Notes: generated by a model from the letters alone, not told the origin. DNA of 64,000 nt from Macropodus opercularis (GCA_030770545.1 CM061102.1:6189501-6253500); one strand, 5' to 3'; counted from the stretch's first letter, positions 52,301-64,000 are shown. Numbers and translations are program-made.

Positions 52301-54740
52301 TCATTCAAGGACACCATCTTAGCTGAGTGTCCAGGCATGATCAAACGAAATGAGACAGAGAGTGAGTACGGCAGGACTGCTCCCATCAAGGGCTCAGCCA
52401 GCTCAGGTTTGCACCAGGAAATAGCCCTGACCAAACCTTCTTGACCAGCTCCATTCATGTGATTTCACCACACCTCCTATGACTTTGTGTGTAATGGGAA
52501 ACTATTGTAGATCTAATGATTTTAAGAGCATGAAGACTGGCAGTCAGTGATCAAACTGAAACTATGAAGCATATGTTGCTTAAATTCTTAAGAGTAAGAG
52601 TAAACATCCAAGACACTAGGCTGACCAGTGTCACTTTCAGTCAGGTGAAACATTACTTTCTGTGTAGGGGTTAATTAATTGCCTGCTAGGTTACTGTGAA
52701 CGCCCTCATGACCCACAATTCGTATTTTTTAATGAAGGATAACTCTTCTCTTTTGCTCTGTAGAGTTGCATCTCATGTTCTCTCTCATGGACAAAGTACC
52801 TAGTGGAATTGAGCCCATGCTGAAGGACTTGGAGGAGCACATTATGAGCGCTGGCCTGGCTGATATGGTGGCCTCAGCCGAGACGATCACCTCTGTGAGT
52901 GTTGCTGCATCACACACGTTTGCACTCACTGGCCATTTTATTACACAGTTGAATTCAATACAATACAGCAGTGCTGCCATCAATTATACTTTCACAAGGT
53001 TTTACAAAGATAAACATGGGTATAACTCTTTAATCGCTGGGTCCCTTGGGGTCATTGCTTATATTTTTTAATCATAAAACCCAAAGCAGCCATGAAATGT
53101 GTTACTAGTTTCCCTTTAGTAGTAATAAATCAAGTAGAACTAAAGATGTAGAAAATGGAAGTCATCATGTTAATTAAATTCAAGGTCCAGTCCAACTTTT
53201 TACACAAAAAATATGAAACTTAACACACATCACATAAATCAGTAACCTGCTCTTTGTGACAGGATTCAGAGAAATATGTGGAGCAGCTCCTGACCTTGTT
53301 TAACCGCTTCAGTCGACTGGTGAAAGAAGCCTTTCAGGACGACCCGCGCTTCCTGACAGCTAGAGACAAAGTGAGCTTTGACTTTTGTCAGTTTTGTGAT
53401 TGCAGGGTTCACTTATTAGAATATTTCATTACTTTTTCTTTTATGTGGCCTCTTCACAGGCGTACAAAGCTGTTGTGAATGATGCTACAATATTTAAATT
53501 AGAGCTTCCTATGAAACAGAAAGGGTAAGAGGTCTTTTCTAAAATTCAGCTTTTAATGTGAATGTTAAAGCAGTAATTTGTGACTAGACCTTTCTTTTTC
53601 TCTCTTGTGTTTACAGGGTAGGTCTGAAAACACAACCAGAGTCTAAGTGTCCAGAGCTGCTGGCCAATTACTGTGACATGCTCTTGAGGAAGACCCCGCT
53701 CAGCAAAAAGCTCACCTCTGAAGAGATAGAGGCCAAACTCAAAGAAGTGGTATTATTTCTTTGTTATTTGAATAGCAGCCAAATGATTTTAGAAGTTATG
53801 TAGGGAAACTCCTGGAGGAATATGGACTGTGGAAAAAGGTCTGAGTGCCCCAGGGCTCAGACCTCAGTTCAACTGGGGAATTCTTTTCTGGACTTGAAAA
53901 GGGCCATTTACTCATAATCCCTGTGCACTGTGACAGAGCTCAGTTAGATGTTTGACAATGCTCGTAAGACTATTAAATTGCAGACCAGCATGGTCACACA
54001 GACACCAGTTTGAGAAAAAAATAATTACCTTTGTGTTCCTTTACAGCTGCTTGTCCTGAAGTATGTCCAGAACAAAGACGTGTTCATGCGCTACCACAAA
54101 GCCCATCTTACCCGCCGGCTCATCCTCGACATCTCGGCTGACAGTGAGATAGAAGAGAACATGGTGGAGTGGCTCAGGGTAGGAACTGGGTGGATGAGAC
54201 GGAGAGGGTGGGAGAGTTTGTTCTGTAGCATAGACGTAATAGATTTACTTCATGATCCACTAATATGAAACAGGATGTAGATGAAAGATAAAGCATCACC
54301 AGTTCATCATCACTCACAAACTCTACTGTGCTACTCTCTTAGGAAGTAGGGATGCCAGCTGACTATGTCAATAAACTGGCCAGAATGTTTCAAGACATCA
54401 AGGTGTCAGAGGACCTCAATCAATCATTCAAGGAAATGCATAAACATAACAAACTTGCTTTACCAGGTAAGAGTTGAACTGAATGCAGTGACTCTTAATC
54501 ACTACAACCACTAAACACTCAGTAACTCAGTTGCTCTTGTGGCCCTGTGCAGCTGACTCTGTCAACATTAAGATCCTGAATGCTGGCGCATGGTCGAGAA
54601 GCAGCGAGAAGGTTTTCGTTTCTCTTCCTACAGAACTAGAGGATTTGATACCAGAGGTAGAAGACTTCTATAAAAAGAACCACAGTGGCAGGAAGCTTCA
54701 CTGGCATCACCTCATGTCTAACGGCATTGTGAGTGCAACA

Positions 54741-54775
<35 letters not shown>

Positions 54776-56391
54776 TAAGCTACACAAATCCAGGTATCGC
54801 AGCTACATAAGTGCTCTAGCTGTGTAGTTTTGTCTGTTTTTTACCATATCTGTGTAGAAAATAAAGACACACAGATTACACAGATCAGCTGTACTGGAGT
54901 AAATATTTCAAAGTAAATACTGGATTTTTGTCATATTTAGGGTAATTTTAATTAACTAATTCTGAAAGTAAAATGTCAACTTTAACTTTATTTATTTAGA
55001 ATTTCTGAACACATTATCTGAAGCTGGACTCATTCAGTTCCATTTGGTTCTTCCATCCTACTCCTCTTTGCCTTATCATCTACTCACCTGTCTTTCATTT
55101 GTCCAGATAACATTCAAGAATGAGGTTGGCCAGTACGACCTGGAGGTGACCACCTTTCAGCTTGCTGTGTTGTTTGCCTGGAACCAGAGGCCGAGGGAGA
55201 GGATCAGCTTTGAAAACCTGAAATTAGCCACTGAGCTGCCGGACGCAGAGCTGCGACGCACACTCTGGGTAAAGGCAATGTAGATGTTAAAGGAGTTTGA
55301 TGTTATGAGACAAAAAAGAAAGACCACACTTTGGCTCTGTGAAGATGGTCGCTATTGAATCTGAAAGGTGTCTTTTTGGACTGATTTTATTCACCAAAAT
55401 GTTTTTTGTGATTTCTGTCTTTCTTCCTTTTTTTTATTCAATGATCTGATTTTTCCACCTTTTCTGTGAACCACCACACCTTCCTCCATATCCCCAGTCT
55501 CTGGTGGCATTTCCCAAACTCAAGCGTCAGGTGTTGTCGTATGACCCAGTGGTGTCTTCACCCAAAGACTTTGCAGAGGGAACACTGTTCTTTGTCAACC
55601 AGGAGTTTTCTCTCATGTAAGTAACATTTTTGCCAATACGTTAAAAACAAAATGCATTTTTCAGCTCATCAGCATTTTATGTAAATTCAAAGGAATGTGT
55701 AGTTTGAATCAGGTCTAAGACTGGTGATCTGAATATAGAATGTCTAAAGATGTCTATAGAATGTCTTCTAAATAACCTTAGCGAAATTGGGATTTTTGTA
55801 CCTGTTGATAAATCTGAGGGTGTTGTTTTTCTATGTAACTACAGAAAAAACTCAAAAGTTCAGAAACGAGGGAAGATTAACCTGATTGGTCGGCTGCAAC
55901 TAACCACAGAGCGAATGAGAGAGGAGGAAAATGAGGGGATTGTCCAGCTCAGGATACTAAGAACACAGGTACGGAGATGAGCTCACAGCATGTAGCTGAA
56001 AGTGCTGCTGCTCTGTCTTCTGACATGCAACAACACCTACTGTGAAGAAATGTTATTGTCTTCCATTTACCATCATGAACTTTGAACAGATATCACTGGT
56101 CTTGTTTGTAAGTTCTCACGTGCTACAGTGTAATCTTTCTGTTTTATCTGTTATATAAGACATTCTATTATTTTCCTTTGTGTTTCCCACGTCCAGGAGG
56201 CCATAATCCAGATCATGAAGATGAGAAAGCGCATTAACAACGCCCAGCTGCAGACAGAGCTGGTAGAGATTCTAAAGAACATGTTTTTACCACAAAAGAA
56301 GATGATTAAAGAGCAAATAGAATGGCTGATAGATCACAAGTACATAAAGCGGGATGAGACTGATATAAACACTTTCATCTACATGGCATAG
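49360..56391 (+). CDS. cul5: Cullin-5, scaffold of CRL5 ubiquitin ligases
   Basis: CUL5 links SOCS-box substrate receptors (through elongin B/C, N-terminal cullin repeats) to RBX2/RNF7 and the E2 at its C-terminal half. Nineteen coding exons: 49360-49383, 50448-50557, 50665-50764, 51065-51241, 51330-51471, 51813-51958, 52080-52160, 52268-52361, 52764-52894, 53263-53370, 53460-53524, 53617-53749, 54047-54178, 54343-54466, 54553-54728, 55107-55268, 55498-55616, 55845-55968, 56197-56391. All junctions are GT-AG and in phase, giving 780 residues, the same length as human CUL5. Recognisable blocks are MATSNLLK at the start, DILPKPFCQLEITLMGKQG, the cullin-homology region with NAGAWSRSSEKVFVSLPTEL, and the winged-helix tail ending NTFIYMA. 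Lysine 724 in IIQIMKMRKR is at the position neddylated in human CUL5. Introns are small (68 bases to about 1.1 kb). No truncation or frame problem was seen. Teleosts may have two cul5 copies, so the a/b suffix is left open. Confidence 0.98.
54742..54773 (+). repeat. (CA)16 microsatellite in CUL5 intron 15
   Basis: Thirty-two bases of AC/CA dinucleotide begin 13 bases after the donor of the exon ending at 54,728. Intronic CA repeats near donors are known binding sites for hnRNP L and can alter exon inclusion. Whether that happens here is unknown. Confidence 0.95.
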
Positions 56392-57290
56392 CACCGCACA
56401 GTACAGCACAGCACACAAGGATGACTTGTCCTGACTGGTTTCAGTGGATCAGGCCTGATGGACACTAGAATACTTCCAGGCTCCCAGTCCTTTATAAAAT
56501 ACATCCAAACTTGTGCAGGAAGGCATGAATTTAAGATTGAGACCTATTTTTAGAATGTGGAACTTCCTGCATTAAAGTTGTACAAAGAAAAAAAGAAGCT
56601 GCAGCTGGAGTCTGCCCCAAGTGGTTGTAACTGTTTTTTAGTTGGAGGGGTTTTCTTTGCTTATTGGTCTGTATGTGATGCCATGGTGTGTCATCTGGAC
56701 AGCTACATCAACATTGCTGTTCAATGCTTGTGCAAGTCTAAAGACAATGTAATAGAAAAAGCTGAAGCACTTTGGATGTCGACTGTCTGCAGTCCAGTTT
56801 TAATGTACATCAAGTCCAGACCATCTGAATCTCCACTCGATGGCAAAGCTGCTGTAACCAGCGAGTTGGTTTATCGTGAAGGTTCTGCTTTCATGACTCT
56901 TTACAGTCAAAGTTAATGATCAAGAACTTAATCTGAACATTCCAGTGTATAAAGAGCCTGATAAGCACTTCATAGTGTGAAGCAGACAGCAAAGCAGAGT
57001 CAATTCCAATTCCCACAAAGCTCGGGTACAAAGAGAATGTGGGAAGAAAAGCATACTGCTATAACCCAGAGTCCATCTCCTTCAAATAAATATCTCCAAG
57101 GACAGAGCTGGTGATGGATTCAAACAGAACCTCTGCTCATTTTGTTTGTGAAAGCCCTCTTTTCTGCAGGAGGACTGGGAGAAGAGGCTGAGGTCAGTAT
57201 TACACATGGTAAATACTACCATTCAAAGCTAAAGGGGAACGTACCGTGAGATGTGAATAATGAATGGTTAAATAAACAGCACCTTATTAT
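56392..57290 (+). terminator. cul5: CUL5 3' UTR with candidate poly(A) signals
   Basis: Downstream of the TAG at 56,389-56,391 there are three candidate signals on the plus strand: ATTAAA at 56,571-56,576, AATAAA at 57,085-57,090 and AATAAA at 57,271-57,276. The last is followed within 40 bases by a short GT-containing stretch. A 119-codon open frame inside this interval (56,557-56,916) has no recognisable protein character and is treated as UTR. Confidence 0.55.
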
Positions 57291-57623
57291 AAAACACTGT
57301 CTGTCATTTATACAGTACACGTGCTAAAACGAGACGATCCATGACAATGATAAACTGCTGGAGAGCCAGTCAATTTAGCATAAAGATGTAAAAGATGAGA
57401 AAGTCACAAATCAGTACTGGAAAAACTCCTGTCACAACCATCTATAGCTAATTCATGTCACTAACGCTTTACAAATTTTAGGTCAACGTAAACTTGGTGA
57501 CATTTATCACCACAAGGCTCCTTCTCCAATAAAATTTAAGTCAATAACAGCATTCTCATAATACGTTTGCTCACCTGTGGATGGACGTTAACGCTCTCAG
57601 GGGACAAAAGCAGTAGTAGCTGA

Positions 57624-57638
57624 CCAGTAGATGGCGCC
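57624..57638 (+). promoter_or_regulatory. Consensus CTCF binding motif
   Basis: CCAGTAGATGGCGCC fits every position of the degenerate core consensus CCASYAGRKGGCRSY. It lies about 350 bases beyond the last CUL5 poly(A) signal and 2.2 kb left of the next CpG island, a plausible place for an insulator. Occupancy is inferred from the motif alone. Confidence 0.5.
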
Positions 57639-57762
57639 AGAGCACAAATGCATGTTTTCTCTTCCCGAAACCGTGTCTGCACATTCTTATTGTCCAAGAT
57701 ATTTTAGATTTTCCATTGAATCAAACCATTTTGTGTTCTCCATGTTTAATATTATAGATGTG

Positions 57763-57809
<47 letters not shown>
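57763..57809 (+). repeat. (ATT)n microsatellite
   Basis: An uninterrupted trinucleotide tract of about 47 bases. It opens an isoleucine-run reading frame that is an artefact of the repeat. Confidence 0.95.
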
Positions 57810-57810
<1 letters not shown>

Positions 57811-59763
57811 GAACCACTGCTGAATGACCAAGTACTCAGATATACTGAGGAGCATTAGTGCGGTTTTAAAGACATAGTTTTTCTTTCCCACTGCACAAGT
57901 TTCCCTGCTATCAGTGCTTTTCTTATTTATCTATGTATTACGTCTGTTAAACAGTCCTGAGAATTATACTATATATATAGAGAGAGAACAGTACAGTAAA
58001 TATCAGCACTAAACATTTAGTTTTCCTCTAATAATGTTTATATTTAGGTTTGTATATGACCTCATACATCAGGTACAATTTGCGTTAGGAAAATTTCACT
58101 GACCAGATAAATCAGACAGCAAAGATTTCCCTTCACTAATCTAAATGTCCTGAGTTATATCTGGATTTGACTACAGAAACAACACTTGTTAGGAGGATTC
58201 AGATTATTCCTGGTTTTGGTCTTTTCATAGAATGTATTGACACAAATTTTAATTAGTTTTATTAAACGAGAATATGGATGTTTGAGAGTTACATAGACTG
58301 CAGGCAGCACTGACACACGTGGAAAGCTTTAATTAGATGCATAGTCTTCTTAATTACAGCATGCTGCATCCTCTTCCTATGTGTGACAGAGGGGATTACA
58401 GCAGGCCTGTAGGTTTAGCGCAAGCTCAGTCTGCAGCATCCTCACTTACACCATCTCCCCCGAACCAGTGAGGACCACTGTCATGCCCCAAAGTGGAAGA
58501 CAAAATGCTTCCTGTCCATACTTTCAAAATAATTGTTGTGTTTGTTTGTTCGTATATATGTTCGTATGCAGGTGGTTTGACAACAATGGGAAGTTACAAA
58601 CAATAGTTTGGCCGTTGTGACAGAAGTAACCAGCTGTTTATTTAAAATGAAAATTATGGGAATAATTTTTAAATTATTAATTATTGAAACGTGAGCACAC
58701 AGAGATAGTGTATTTTTATTACACATTATTAGTTTGTCTCACTGGTGAAGCACAAACATTATCCTCTCATAACCAATGGTCGTTACGTTTCTGGAGAATT
58801 TCTCATTCTATCCTGTTGTCCTTCTACCATTTTATCCATATTTAAACAGTCCAAGTTGAAGAGCTAAAGGTTTGTGAATATTTTTTCCCCTGCTTCGTAC
58901 AGACATTTAGACACAAACTGTCTAATGAGGATATTATTTTATTTGTAGAGCAAAAATGTAAATATTCATCACACTGCAGTAAATAAAAGTTCACGACTTG
59001 CAGCGGAATTAATTACAATTACAAACGTCACTATACATAGTAGACATACTTTTTTGATGGCCTTAATGTCATAAATTCCTTGACTTTGCTCTGAATTTAA
59101 GTGTACACTGTATGTGCATGTCCTCCATAGGACTGAACCGATGTTTCAGAGCTATATATGAAGCTATTTGTTTATCGTGCTGACACACAGGTAACAGTGA
59201 TCTACCAGCTAAACGTTAGCAAACGTTGACTAGCATCACGGCTAATTTGTTAGCGGTTATTGCCAGCCTACTAATGCGTGAAGATGAGCTGGCGGTGCAG
59301 TGACTCCACCTCGCAGTAGTTGGTAAAGCGCCATAGCTGTTCTTTGTTGTATAAACCACAGGTTTGCAAAGTTATCTGCCCTGGGAGCAGAGGAAGCCAA
59401 ACTTACCCAGAGAGCCCATATCAGACTGCAGGAAGGCGGTGTGTTCACGTACAGCTGGGAATTCCTAGAGTTCATTATCTGGCAAGGCTTAAAATTACGC
59501 ACAACTTCATGTCAGTGCATCATATTCTGTTATTAGTACTGTTCAAGTCTTTGTATAAAAATACTGGAAATATCTGATAAATAAACATCAAAAAATCTAT
59601 TTTCTCAGTCGCTAGTCTGCTTGGCTATTTTTCATGAGTGGCTGACCAACCAGCCTATTGATGAAGGAAAGAAAATGGTAGAATGTTTTAATTTTGATGA
59701 GTGTATTTACTTATTAATTGACATTCTTCTAATGTCTTTTAGTATATTTTACCTTTAGTATTT

Positions 59764-59776
59764 GGGGGGGGGGGGG
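59764..59776 (+). repeat. G13 homopolymer
   Basis: Thirteen consecutive G residues. The length should be treated as uncertain because homopolymers are error-prone in sequencing. Confidence 0.9.
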
Positions 59777-59879
59777 TCGTGCATTTAAATCGGGTGCAAT
59801 AAGCTCTGTGCAGTACAAAAGTCTGTTTATTTTAGCAGCTTTAAACGTCATAGAAATACACCGCACGACACTAAGCTGT

Positions 59880-60480
59880 GCAAGCCAGTGTGTTTTATTG
59901 TGAAGTGGGGAGGACGCGGTTCTTTGTCTCTACCTCCTCATCTGCGCCTCTGCAGCTTGACGCGGCTCAGACGAGATGAGGAGAGGAGAGAGGCGCTCCA
60001 GCGGCGGACCGGAGAGAGCGTGGTGAGGAATCCCAGCAGCCCCAAGAGAGCGAGCCCGGCTGGACCCCGGAGGAGGACCCGAGAGAGAACCACGTTGCCA
60101 CGGGAGAGGCTGTTCAGGTAAACGTGCAACGAAACCGGCTCTTTCTGCGTTTCCCGTGCAGGCAGGTGCATTTTAAAGGGACGATGGAGATGGAGAGGCG
60201 GCGGTCGGCGAGCCGCACGAAACGGTTTGTTAAATCTTCGGAGATCCGAGATCCTATTAGTTACTCACCGTGACCTCTCTGTTCGGGGAGGCGGGAGGAG
60301 AGGGTGAGGCTGGGTGGCGAGGGGACGTGTTTATCGCCACACCGTAATGTACCAGTGTCAAATAGGCTGTGCGCTTTTACTTTGCGCATAAATAGCGGCA
60401 CAAGCGCGATATCAGAGCCGCTTCTACGCGTGTGCTGCTGAGCTTGTTTTCCTATTCGGCGCAGCTCTCGGGCGTTAATT
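59880..60480 (+). promoter_or_regulatory. CpG-rich island, probable promoter of a gene to the right
   Basis: GC and CpG content rises abruptly here against AT-rich flanks, with many CG dinucleotides between 59,910 and 60,470 and no TATA box at the expected place. This pattern marks vertebrate promoters. It contains the orphan exon described separately. A 29-codon frame at 60,184-60,273 (MEMERRRSAS...) begins with a real ATG but resembles nothing I know. The gene controlled is not identified. ACAT1, next to CUL5 in human, shows no coding exon in the remaining sequence. Confidence 0.55.
59888..60117 (+). other. Orphan first exon with strong splice donor (5' UTR candidate)
   Basis: The GC-rich stretch ends in CTGTTCAG followed by GTAAAC at 60,118, a good donor. 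Its left edge is not defined; 59,888 is where the open, GC-rich character begins. A short ATG frame at 59,976-60,026 (16 residues, MRRGERRSSGG...) lies inside. It would act as a uORF if this is 5' UTR. A continuous frame runs through the whole stretch, but it is arginine-rich low-complexity and probably reflects base composition. No acceptor exon could be recognised before the window ends. Confidence 0.4.
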
Positions 60481-61371
60481 GGTTATGACAACGGCGCTGC
60501 TTAGAATAAAGCGTTTCAACAGTCAATACATTGCTCATAATTAGGATGCAAAGCAGCGACAGAGCCACAGTTACAGTGAATCTATATAAAAGACACATCC
60601 GACAATAACATCGATGGAGCGTTCGGGCAGAGCTGTATCATTGCACCCATAGTTTAATAACGTTTGAGTATTTCTTCATTTATAATGGTTTGTAGGGTTT
60701 GGTGGTTGTTGGTGTCAGTCAGACTTTCTGAAGGCGTTTACTCCCTCTAAGGCTGTGGAGCCGGTTTTACTCCTTATAAGAGGAGTAGTAAATTAATCAT
60801 TTCAGAAATGTGTTGCTCTGCAGAGCACCAAGAGGGGGATGAGTTTACATTAATAGTCTGCACACGTGAAAGCCTCAGCTTAGGCTACTTGCCAGATGTA
60901 ATGGTCCTAAAAGAGTCTGGAGACTTCTGGGGATTGGGGATTTCCTGGGCTCCCAAACTACAATGACTGTTACAGCAGAATTTAGTTTCAATAACGTTAT
61001 GATCTTGAAATTCAAATCTTTAAAATTTTTATTATTGAATACACACATAACTCTATTATATCTGTACCTGTAAGTTTCTATAAGAAAACTCTTTGTGTCA
61101 TTTGTCATGATATAATAATAATGTGATATAAGATATTTCTAAACACTCATAGTCTCACCCTAATGTGCCTACTATTGTTTATTAAGAAAGAAAACAATGA
61201 CCTATGGAATCACAAAAGAGACTTGCTCCATTTTGTTTTAAAGTTTGACATGTTGCATCCTTTGGTACCTGGCAACTGGATTAAGCACTGCAGAGGGGAG
61301 ATCACGGAGTTGGGAGAATGGGAAGCTGGGATAGCCCTCCTCCTAGGACGGAGTGGATGAAGGATAGTGCG

Positions 61372-61402
<31 letters not shown>

Positions 61403-64000
61403 TGCTCCCTCTTTGCCACTGTGGTATACTGGTGCAATACTGCTCCACGTTCACTTCCCTGAGTGTAATCAGTCTGTCAGCAGAAGTGGACTCAATCAGT
61501 CACTACCCCACCAACACCTGAACGCCCTCGTCCCTGAGCTCTCACAGTGCTGTCAAATCTGTTGTTGCTTGCAACACATTATCATGGAGAAAAGTAACAA
61601 CAAATACTTTTCTTAAGAACGTAAAATGAAGACAAGGCTTCGTTAGTATATTACTGTTAATCATATTCTTTAATGGTGTAACCCTGCGGCATCCTTCAGT
61701 GTTTTGCCACTACCCAGCAATAATGTTTATGTGTCTTTATTGACAACAGACACCCTGAAACCCATGAATGGAACGAGTCGAACCTCCTTTGGTAACAGTA
61801 GCCTCTAATGTGGGCTTCCAGTAGCTGCACATCATGCAGGATCGTTTATTTATTAGTTTCATTGTGCCACAAAATATTTTCCCGGTAGTGTTGTGCAGGG
61901 CCAGCATATGTTCTGACAAGTTGTTAATCTGAAAATGGTAAAAAAATGGTAAACGTTTCAAGTGCAGTAGTACTGTACACATCAGAGAGTAGCTCCTGCA
62001 GTGTGTTAATGCATGAAACAACACAAGGCTGTGCAACACTGCTAAAAACTATCAGTGCACACACTTGAATTCTCAGGACAATGACCAGGCTCTTCTCACA
62101 TATAGGGTTAATCCAGTATTACACAGGCTTTGCAGTATCGAACTGGGGTAATGTCCATTTAATGTCCAGTCCAACTGCTTCTGACATTTAATGTTATCAG
62201 ATTCAGCTCCTCCAGGTAAAGTCTATATGCTTTCAGGGTTGCAGTGCATGTTATCTCCTTGGTCTAGAGAAGATAACAGAGCTCACTGTCTGACTCCCGC
62301 ATCCACACTGGGCATCAGTATTGACATCGTCACTCTAGAGAAAGTCTTTAGCCTAGAGTCAGGAAGACTAACATACCCAGAATAAAACCGTTACAGTAAC
62401 AGACTCTCCCTGTGAAGCCATGGATGAAGAGTGCGTGGTTTGCTTAGCGTTGCAGTCAGTGACACTGGAGCCGTTCATGGTTCTGCTTTACCTTCCTGTG
62501 GGGTAATAAGATCAGGCTCTCTCTATAGTGCCGGGTTTGGGTTTATGCTTTGAAATCATGTCTCTGACACCTTTAGTACCTTCAGTCAGTTAATCAAACT
62601 ACCACAGTCTGGCAGTGTCTGAGATCTTCATGCTGATATCCCAGCAGACCACACCACAGAAGATTTCACTCACCAACCCACACTCATAGCACATGAGTTG
62701 CCTCATAAAATATGAATTGGTTGGTTTATTGACATTTTTCAAGTTTTAAGAGTCTTTGCTTATATTGTTGACCTCTGATTACCCACTGGAAAGTCATTGG
62801 ACAGTGACATAATTTGTTTGTCAACCACAGTGGATATGAAATTAAAGAACAAAAATGTGACCTGAGTGAAAATGTATTTGTCAGATTTAATCTACAAGCT
62901 AGAATCCATCCACTTTACCTGATGCTGTGTGCTTTGAGTTGTTGTCCACCTGTGTGGTGAGGCGCCACATCCTGCTTCATACAGTAGCTGGGGTGGTTTG
63001 CTTCAGTTCTTTTTCTGGTTTGCACCTGTAATAAAGGCGTCCAACACAGGAATGTCTCTGGATTCGTTCTCTGTTGGTAGCGCTGTTGGCAGCCTGCAGA
63101 GGCCAGATGACAGCCTGGTTTTCCCCACTGCAGTCACGCGCCAAGACACCAGGCCATCTGTCAGGTTTAGCTTCCAAATGCGACCTCCTCGTCCCACCAG
63201 GAAAATACTTTATCACTCATTCAAGAGTCAGCTACCTTGTTAATTGGTCTGAACTAAAGTTATTAGATTTTTTTTTTTTACTTTAGCTCAAGAACTAATG
63301 CCTTCATAGTGACAACACACACCAGACGTTTTCCTCTGCATGTGTGAGGCATTTCAAGGCCTTCTCTACACATACCTGTTTGATCATACTGTACATACCC
63401 AGCGACACATAGAATGTCTAAATCTGTGCATTTAAGCTGACCCTGGCATTTACATGTAGCGTCGTCTTTAATGGTCACTTTAGGTTTTCCAGTCTGCTAC
63501 AGAAACAGGATTTCTCTAAATGTCAGGGCACGTTGGATAACGTCAGAATAATGATTTGTGGTTCGTCAGAATACATTTTGCTCTTGTTGTCCTGTTAAAT
63601 TTTCTGTTCACTTTTCCCCCAGATATTAATGTCATTGAGCTCCACAGGAGGGCGAATTCGTCAGCTAATTAAAAAATGTTTCATTTAATGGTGTTGCTTG
63701 GTTGCAACCTAGTATTAAAAGTCTCAAACTAGATTTGTCTTTATTACTTTGCTATATTGCAGGTTATTGTATGTCATTATTAATGTTTTTCCCCTCACTT
63801 TTTCTTTTTTATTACTACTCTAAATTAATAATTACTTTCTTAGACCATTGTTTAATTGTTGCATTTCTGTATTGATTGTTACCTCAGTAGCCGTCTTCGC
63901 TTGCCTCCGCCCTGACAGTGAATTGACAGATGAATCATTATTATGCAAAGAAATTCTGGTGGACTTTCTATTTCCTATAAGAACTTTTACTGTTGAGGTA
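60481..64000. other. Right end: probable first intron or intergenic; no exon recognised
   Basis: The sequence is mostly AT-rich with a (TC) microsatellite at 61,372-61,398. Around 62,950-63,220 a GC-richer patch has overlapping open frames on both strands (up to 81 codons). None resembles a known protein, and none has a clear acceptor-donor pair in frame. If the CpG-island exon at about 60,117 is real, this is likely its first intron. Confidence 0.45.
61372..61398 (+). repeat. (TC)n microsatellite
   Basis: About 27 bases of pure TC dinucleotide, pyrimidine-rich on the plus strand. It is not followed by an obvious acceptor that would make it a splice polypyrimidine tract. Confidence 0.92.

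Larger units (their letters stand above)
57291..59840. other. Intergenic region right of CUL5; no gene seen
   Basis: No coding similarity was found on either strand. The region holds a CTCF-type site at 57,624-57,638, an (ATT) microsatellite at 57,763-57,809, a short TATATATA-GAGAGA stretch near 57,970 and a 13-base G run at 59,764-59,776. The rest is unremarkable AT-rich DNA. Confidence 0.55.

Noticed and set aside
56557..56916. 119-codon frame after CUL5
   Set aside because: It lies inside the CUL5 3' UTR, starts without an ATG in context and shows no protein similarity.
57631..57858. Frame with a run of 17 isoleucines
   Set aside because: Entirely explained by the (ATT) microsatellite.
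62998..63243. 81-codon frame in a GC-richer patch near the right end
   Set aside because: Overlapping frames on both strands, no recognisable motif, and no acceptor-donor pair that keeps it in frame.

Overview
The window is vertebrate nuclear DNA, almost certainly from a teleost fish. It has short GT-AG introns, AT-rich intergenic sequence, fish-type interspersed repeat fragments and three intron-containing genes. Their spliced products match vertebrate ELMOD1, SLC35F2 and CUL5, which are neighbours on human 11q22.3. I see no bacterial, phage or viral content, no CRISPR array, no tRNA or rRNA, and no transposase or reverse transcriptase reading frame. Exons were placed by hand from protein similarity, splice consensus and reading phase. 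All three genes give uninterrupted proteins of 327, 384 and 780 residues.

Layout. 1-38,349 is a gene desert. No long reading frame in it resembles a known protein. It holds three degenerate repeat fragments, a (GT) microsatellite, three inverted-repeat homeodomain-type sites and probably the 3' UTR of ELMOD1 at its right end. 38,350-43,431 (minus) is the ELMOD1 coding region in ten exons, with a GC-rich 5' region to about 44,030. 45,048-48,141 (minus) is SLC35F2 in nine coding exons. 48,183-49,359 is a 1.2-kb divergent promoter interval. 49,360-56,391 (plus) is CUL5 in 19 exons, with a 3' UTR to about 57,290. 57,290-64,000 has no recognised coding exon. It contains a strong CTCF-type site, several microsatellites and, at about 59,880-60,480, a CpG-rich island with an orphan plus-strand exon that probably begins a gene lying to the right.

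Roles. The genes do not form an operon or one pathway. ELMOD1 is a GTPase-activating protein for ARF/ARL GTPases. SLC35F2 is a multi-pass transporter of the drug/metabolite superfamily. CUL5 is the scaffold of CRL5 ubiquitin ligases. Their linkage is old vertebrate synteny. Compared with the human order as I recall it, RAB39A is missing between SLC35F2 and CUL5, and ELMOD1 has the opposite orientation relative to SLC35F2.

I found no convincing undescribed system. The observations most worth a second look are the uORF whose stop overlaps the SLC35F2 start codon, an in-frame alternative donor after CUL5 exon 8, a CA repeat next to a CUL5 splice donor, the recurring TAATTAG inverted repeats in the desert, the consensus-perfect CTCF site, and the orphan CpG-island exon.
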